NCBI GenBank assembly: GCA_905236265.1
Contig: CAJOOV010000050.1
Span: 1 to 34,838 of the forward strand
Origin: an uncultured Oscillospiraceae bacterium
Lineage (GTDB): Bacteria > Bacillota > Clostridia > Oscillospirales > Oscillospiraceae
DNA: 34,838 nucleotides
Direction: 5' to 3'
Part shown: positions 31,277 through 34,838 of the stretch, in pieces
How positions within the stretch are numbered: the first letter of the stretch is position 1
Layout: each line of letters opens with the position of its first letter
Program-made: the position numbers and the translations under genes
Notes under the pieces: generated by a model
What the model was told of the DNA's origin: nothing
Seen by the model: only the letters and a program-made list of their open reading frames with translations
The model's database searches: none

Positions 31277-32173
31277 ATGGCAAAGGAGAGTTTTTCCAGA
31301 GCGGCCAAGGGCGAGCTGTGCCGGGAGAGAATCACGGATACGGCCTGCGCACTGGCGGAGGCATATGGAATCCTGTTGTTTTGCAATACCTTTCAGCCCA
31401 GCGAGATTCGTATGATTACAACCTCCGAGCCGGTGGCAAAGCGATTGCCCCGGCTTTTTTCCCGTGCCTTTGACGTGACCTTCGACCAGCTGCCGGAGCC
31501 GGGCAGCGGGAAATATCACTTCGCCCTGTCAGACGGGGAGAAGCTGGGCAGAATCATGGCCGCTCTGGGATATGACCGGAAGGAACTCTCCATGCACCTG
31601 AACTACGCCGTTTTGGAGGCGGAGGGGACGATTGCCGCCTTTTTCCGGGGCGCATTTCTGGCGGGAGGCTCTGTGTCCGACCCCCGCAAGCGCTACCAGC
31701 TGGAGCTGTCCACCTCCCACTATCGGGCGGCCATGGGACTGCAGCCGCTGATTGCGGAGCTTGGCCTCGCCCCTAAGACGGTGGAGCGGGGGGCAAACTA
31801 TATCACCTACTTCAAACAGAGTGAGGCGATTTCCGATTTCCTCACCGCCATCGGCGCACCGCTGGCGGCCATGGAGATTATGAACGCCAAGCTGGAAAAA
31901 AATATCTATAACAAGGTCAACCGCCGCTCCAACTGCGATATGGCCAATCTGGACAAGGCGGTGGAGGCGGCGCAGAAGAAAATCGCCGATATACAGCGCC
32001 TGAAGGAGAGCGGGGCGTGGGAGACGCTGCCGGAGCCCCTCCGGGAGACCGGGGAGCTTCGGCTGAACCACCCGGAGCTTTCCCTCAGCCAGCTTGCCCA
32101 GCTTGCCGGCGTGTCCAAATCCTGCCTGAACCACCGCCTGAGAAGACTGGCGGAGCTGTCTTTACTCCAATAG
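31277..32173 (+). CDS. whiA: WhiA, DNA-binding division/sporulation regulator
   Basis: The protein has 298 residues; ATG 31277 has GGGGAGCAGAG upstream. The N-terminal part has the degenerate LAGLIDADG fold (GAFLAGGSVSDPRKRYQLEL), and NRRSNCDMANLDKAVEAA leads to the C-terminal HTH (LSQLAQLAGVSKSCLNHRLRRL). WhiA influences cell division and chromosome segregation in Firmicutes and sporulation in actinomycetes. yvcK usually lies between rapZ and whiA in Gram-positives; here it is absent. dnaE starts 15 bases later. Confidence 0.95.
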   Translation: MAKESFSRAAKGELCRERITDTACALAEAYGILLFCNTFQPSEIRMITTSEPVAKRLPRLFSRAFDVTFDQLPEPGSGKYHFALSDGEKLGRIMAALGYDRKELSMHLNYAVLEAEGTIAAFFRGAFLAGGSVSDPRKRYQLELSTSHYRAAMGLQPLIAELGLAPKTVERGANYITYFKQSEAISDFLTAIGAPLAAMEIMNAKLEKNIYNKVNRRSNCDMANLDKAVEAAQKKIADIQRLKESGAWETLPEPLRETGELRLNHPELSLSQLAQLAGVSKSCLNHRLRRLAELSLLQ

Positions 32174-32188
32174 AAGGGGGCTTTACCT

Positions 32189-34838
32189 ATGGCATTTGTC
32201 CATCTGCATCTCCATACCGAGTTCTCCCTGCTGGACGGCGCCTGCCGGATTCAGGAGCTGATGCAGCGGCTGAAGGAGCTGGGACAGACCGCTGCTGCCA
32301 TCACTGACCACGGCAATATGTACGGCGTGGTGGACTTCTACAAGGCGTGTCAGAAGGAGGGCATCCACCCGGTCATCGGCTGCGAGGTCTATGTTGCGCC
32401 AAGAACCCGGTTCGACAAGAGCCGGGAGCTTGACATGGGCGCCCGGCATCTGATTCTGCTGTGCAAGAACGAGACAGGGTATCGAAACCTGTCCTATCTT
32501 GTGACAAGGGCAAATCTGGACGGCTTTTATATGCGCCCCCGGATTGACCTTGACCTGCTGCGGGAGCACCATGAGGGGCTGATTGCCCTCTCCGCCTGTC
32601 TGGCCGGGGAGATTCCCCGCCGCCTGCGCAACGGGGACTACCGCGGCGCACGGGAGCACGCCGCCATGATGGCAGAGCTGATGGGAGAGGGAAACTACTA
32701 TATCGAGGTGCAGAACCACAACATCCCGGAGCAGCAGCGGATTCTCCCGGAACTGATCCGCCTTGCCCGTGAGCTGAACCTGCCCCTTGCCGCCACCAAC
32801 GACTGCCACTACCTGCGTAAGGAGGACGCACAGGCACAGGACGTGCTCATGTGCATCCAGACGGGTAAGACGGTGGACGACCCTGACCGCATCCGCATGG
32901 AGACGGAGGAGTTCTACGTCAAGAGCGAGGAGGAAATGCGCGCTCTCTTCCCGGACTGCCCGGAGGCCATTGACAACACGGCGGAGATTGCCCGGCGGTG
33001 TCAGGTGGACTTCCGCTTCGGGCAGTATCACCTGCCGGAGTTTACCTATCCCAAGGGCTACGACGGGGACAGCCTGCTGCTGGAGCTGTGCCAGAAGGGC
33101 TATGAAAGGCGCTATCCCTCCGACCCGCCCGGCTACCGCCAAAGGCTGGAATATGAGCTGAATATGATTCGCACCATGGGCTTTGTGGACTACTTTCTCA
33201 TTGTGGCGGACTTTGTGGGCTACGCCAAGTCAAACAGCATTCCCGTGGGGCCGGGCAGAGGCAGCGCCGCCGGGTCCATGGTGGCATACTGCCTGAATAT
33301 CACCGACGTTGACCCCATGAAGTACGCCCTCTATTTTGAGCGCTTCCTGAACCCGGAGCGGGTCACCATGCCGGATATCGACATGGACTTCTGCTACCGC
33401 CGCCGGGGGGAGGTCATCGACTATGTGAACCGGAAGTACGGGGAAGACCATGTGGCGCAGATCGTCACCTTCGGCACCATGGCGGCACGGGGCGTGCTGC
33501 GGGATGTGGGGCGTGTGCTGAAAATGCCCTACGGCGAGGTGGATCAGATTGCCAAGCAGGTGCCCACCACGCTGCATATCACGCTGGACGAGGCGCTGAA
33601 GGTATCCCCTCAGCTCCGGGAGCGCTACGAGAAGGAGCCCCAGGTCAGGCTTCTCATCGACACCTCCAAAAAAATCGAGGGAATGCCCCGCCATGCCTCC
33701 AGACATGCGGCGGGGGTGGTGATTACCAAGCGCCCGGTCTATGAATATGTCCCTCTGGCCAAAAACGACGACAGCGTGGTCACCCAGTACATCATGACCA
33801 CGCTGGAGGAGCTGGGACTGCTGAAGATGGACTTTCTGGGGCTGAGGAACCTGACGGTGCTGGACGATGCCCAGAGGATGATTCGCCGGAAGAATCCCGG
33901 CTTTGACCTGAACCAAATCCCTGACGACGACCCGGATACCTTTAAAATGCTGCAGGCAGGGCAGACGGCGGGGGTGTTCCAGATGGAGTCTGCGGGCATG
34001 ACCGGCGTGTGCGTCCAGATGAAGGCCTCCAGCATTGAGGACCTGACGGCAATCGTGGCGCTGTACCGCCCCGGCCCTATGGAGTCCATTCCCCGGTTCG
34101 TCCAGTGTAAGACCGACCCCTCCAAAATCCGCTACCTCCACCCCAAGCTGGAGCCGATTCTCTCCGTCACCTACGGCTGCATCGTCTATCAGGAGCAGGT
34201 GATGATGATTTTCCAGCAGCTTGCAGGCTACTCTCTGGGCGGGGCGGACATGGTGCGCCGGGCCATCTCCAAGAAAAAGGCAAAGCAGATTCAGCAGGAG
34301 GAGCAGGCGTTTATCTACGGCGACCCTGAGCGGGGCATTGCCGGGTGCGTGGCAAACGGCATCCCGGAGGAGACAGCGAAAAAGATTTACGGCGAGATCT
34401 ACGACTTTGCCAACTATGCCTTCAACAAGGCGCACGCCGTGTGCTATGCCATTGTGGCCTACCAGACCGCCTATTTCAAATGCCACTACCCTCAGGAGTA
34501 TATGGCGGCGCTGCTGACCAGCATTCTGGACTCCAGCGCAAAGGTGGCGGAGTACATCTCCGCCTGTAAGGATATGGGCATCCGCCTGCTGCCCCCGGAC
34601 GTGAACCAGTCCGGGGCGGACTTCACCGTCTCCGGTTCGGATATCCGCTTCGGCCTTGCGGCGGTGAAGGGCGTGGGACGCACCGTTGTAGAGCGCCTGA
34701 CGGCAGAGCGGGAGGCCAACGGCCCCTTTGCCAGCTTTCAGCAGTTCTGCGAGCGCACCTTTGAGCTGGACTTGAACCGCAGGGCGTTGGAGAACCTGAT
34801 CCGATGCGGTGCCTTTGACAGCATGGGTCTGCGGCGCA
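32189..34838 (+). CDS. dnaE: DNA polymerase III alpha subunit (DnaE), 3' end beyond window
   Basis: The reading frame is open from ATG 32189 to the window edge (883 codons); GAAGGGGG precedes the start. The N-terminal PHP domain keeps its metal motif HLHLHTEFSLLDGA. The polymerase active site has PVGPGRGSAAGS, then MPDIDMDF at 394-401 and KMDFLGL, the three catalytic aspartates. The (M/K)HAxxHAAGV-type region (PRHASRHAAGVVI) and the HhH DNA-binding region follow, and NYAFNKAHAVCYA is intact. The C-terminal OB fold lies outside the window. It is the DNA replicase subunit. The gene is last in the murB-rapZ-whiA operon as seen here. Confidence 0.96.
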   Translation, partial: MAFVHLHLHTEFSLLDGACRIQELMQRLKELGQTAAAITDHGNMYGVVDFYKACQKEGIHPVIGCEVYVAPRTRFDKSRELDMGARHLILLCKNETGYRNLSYLVTRANLDGFYMRPRIDLDLLREHHEGLIALSACLAGEIPRRLRNGDYRGAREHAAMMAELMGEGNYYIEVQNHNIPEQQRILPELIRLARELNLPLAATNDCHYLRKEDAQAQDVLMCIQTGKTVDDPDRIRMETEEFYVKSEEEMRALFPDCPEAIDNTAEIARRCQVDFRFGQYHLPEFTYPKGYDGDSLLLELCQKGYERRYPSDPPGYRQRLEYELNMIRTMGFVDYFLIVADFVGYAKSNSIPVGPGRGSAAGSMVAYCLNITDVDPMKYALYFERFLNPERVTMPDIDMDFCYRRRGEVIDYVNRKYGEDHVAQIVTFGTMAARGVLRDVGRVLKMPYGEVDQIAKQVPTTLHITLDEALKVSPQLRERYEKEPQVRLLIDTSKKIEGMPRHASRHAAGVVITKRPVYEYVPLAKNDDSVVTQYIMTTLEELGLLKMDFLGLRNLTVLDDAQRMIRRKNPGFDLNQIPDDDPDTFKMLQAGQTAGVFQMESAGMTGVCVQMKASSIEDLTAIVALYRPGPMESIPRFVQCKTDPSKIRYLHPKLEPILSVTYGCIVYQEQVMMIFQQLAGYSLGGADMVRRAISKKKAKQIQQEEQAFIYGDPERGIAGCVANGIPEETAKKIYGEIYDFANYAFNKAHAVCYAIVAYQTAYFKCHYPQEYMAALLTSILDSSAKVAEYISACKDMGIRLLPPDVNQSGADFTVSGSDIRFGLAAVKGVGRTVVERLTAEREANGPFASFQQFCERTFELDLNRRALENLIRCGAFDSMGLRR

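Overview
The window is about 34.8 kb of GC-rich, gene-dense DNA from a Gram-positive anaerobe. The best fit is a gut Clostridia of the Oscillospiraceae type. The evidence is WhiA, RapZ, a YunG-like protein, DUF3795-like and desulfoferrodoxin-like domains, a TagO/WecA-like transferase, strong AGGAGG-type ribosome sites, frequent TTG/GTG starts, and vegetative promoters of the TTGACA-17-TATAAT or TGn-TATAAT type. The genus is inference. I saw no tRNA, rRNA, CRISPR array, insertion sequence or phage gene.

Layout. Bases 1-132 hold a 35-bp tandem repeat and a terminator, probably the tail of an upstream gene. Bases 224-3736 are a tight operon: a short trigger-factor-like protein, a multi-cluster Fe-S protein, two TatA/TatB-type proteins and TatC. 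Bases 3780-7412 (minus) carry an L-fucose/L-arabinose-type isomerase, a DUF4867-like cupin protein and a xylulokinase. They diverge from an AraC-type regulator and a Gfo/Idh/MocA oxidoreductase (7584-9539). The region 9646-16405 is accessory: a PAS/degenerate GGDEF/EAL phosphodiesterase, a YunG-like protein, a DNA-binding/superoxide-reductase-like fusion, a PAP2-like membrane protein, a Cys-rich DUF3795-like protein and a large zinc-ribbon/SH3/YARHG membrane protein. Sirtuin and isocitrate dehydrogenase follow (16546-18645), then a secreted NlpC/P60 hydrolase with a small conserved partner (18742-20108, minus).

From 20296 the content is mostly housekeeping: polA, rimI, an isoprenylcysteine-methyltransferase-like gene and tsaD; then trpS and a TagO/WecA-like gene; a divergent trio of small uncharacterised genes (27784-28714, minus); a YfcE-like phosphodiesterase; and murB, rapZ, whiA and dnaE, the last running off the window end.

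How the genes work together. The Tat operon links protein export to a probable chaperone and a redox protein, but no twin-arginine substrate is encoded here. The isomerase/kinase set looks like a regulated pentose or deoxyhexose catabolic unit without its transporter or aldolase. The murB-rapZ-whiA-dnaE run joins wall synthesis, its regulation, division control and replication. The most interesting candidates for new biology are the Tat/chaperone/Fe-S operon, the HTH-desulfoferrodoxin fusion, the DUF4867-like protein, and the three small genes at 27784-28714.
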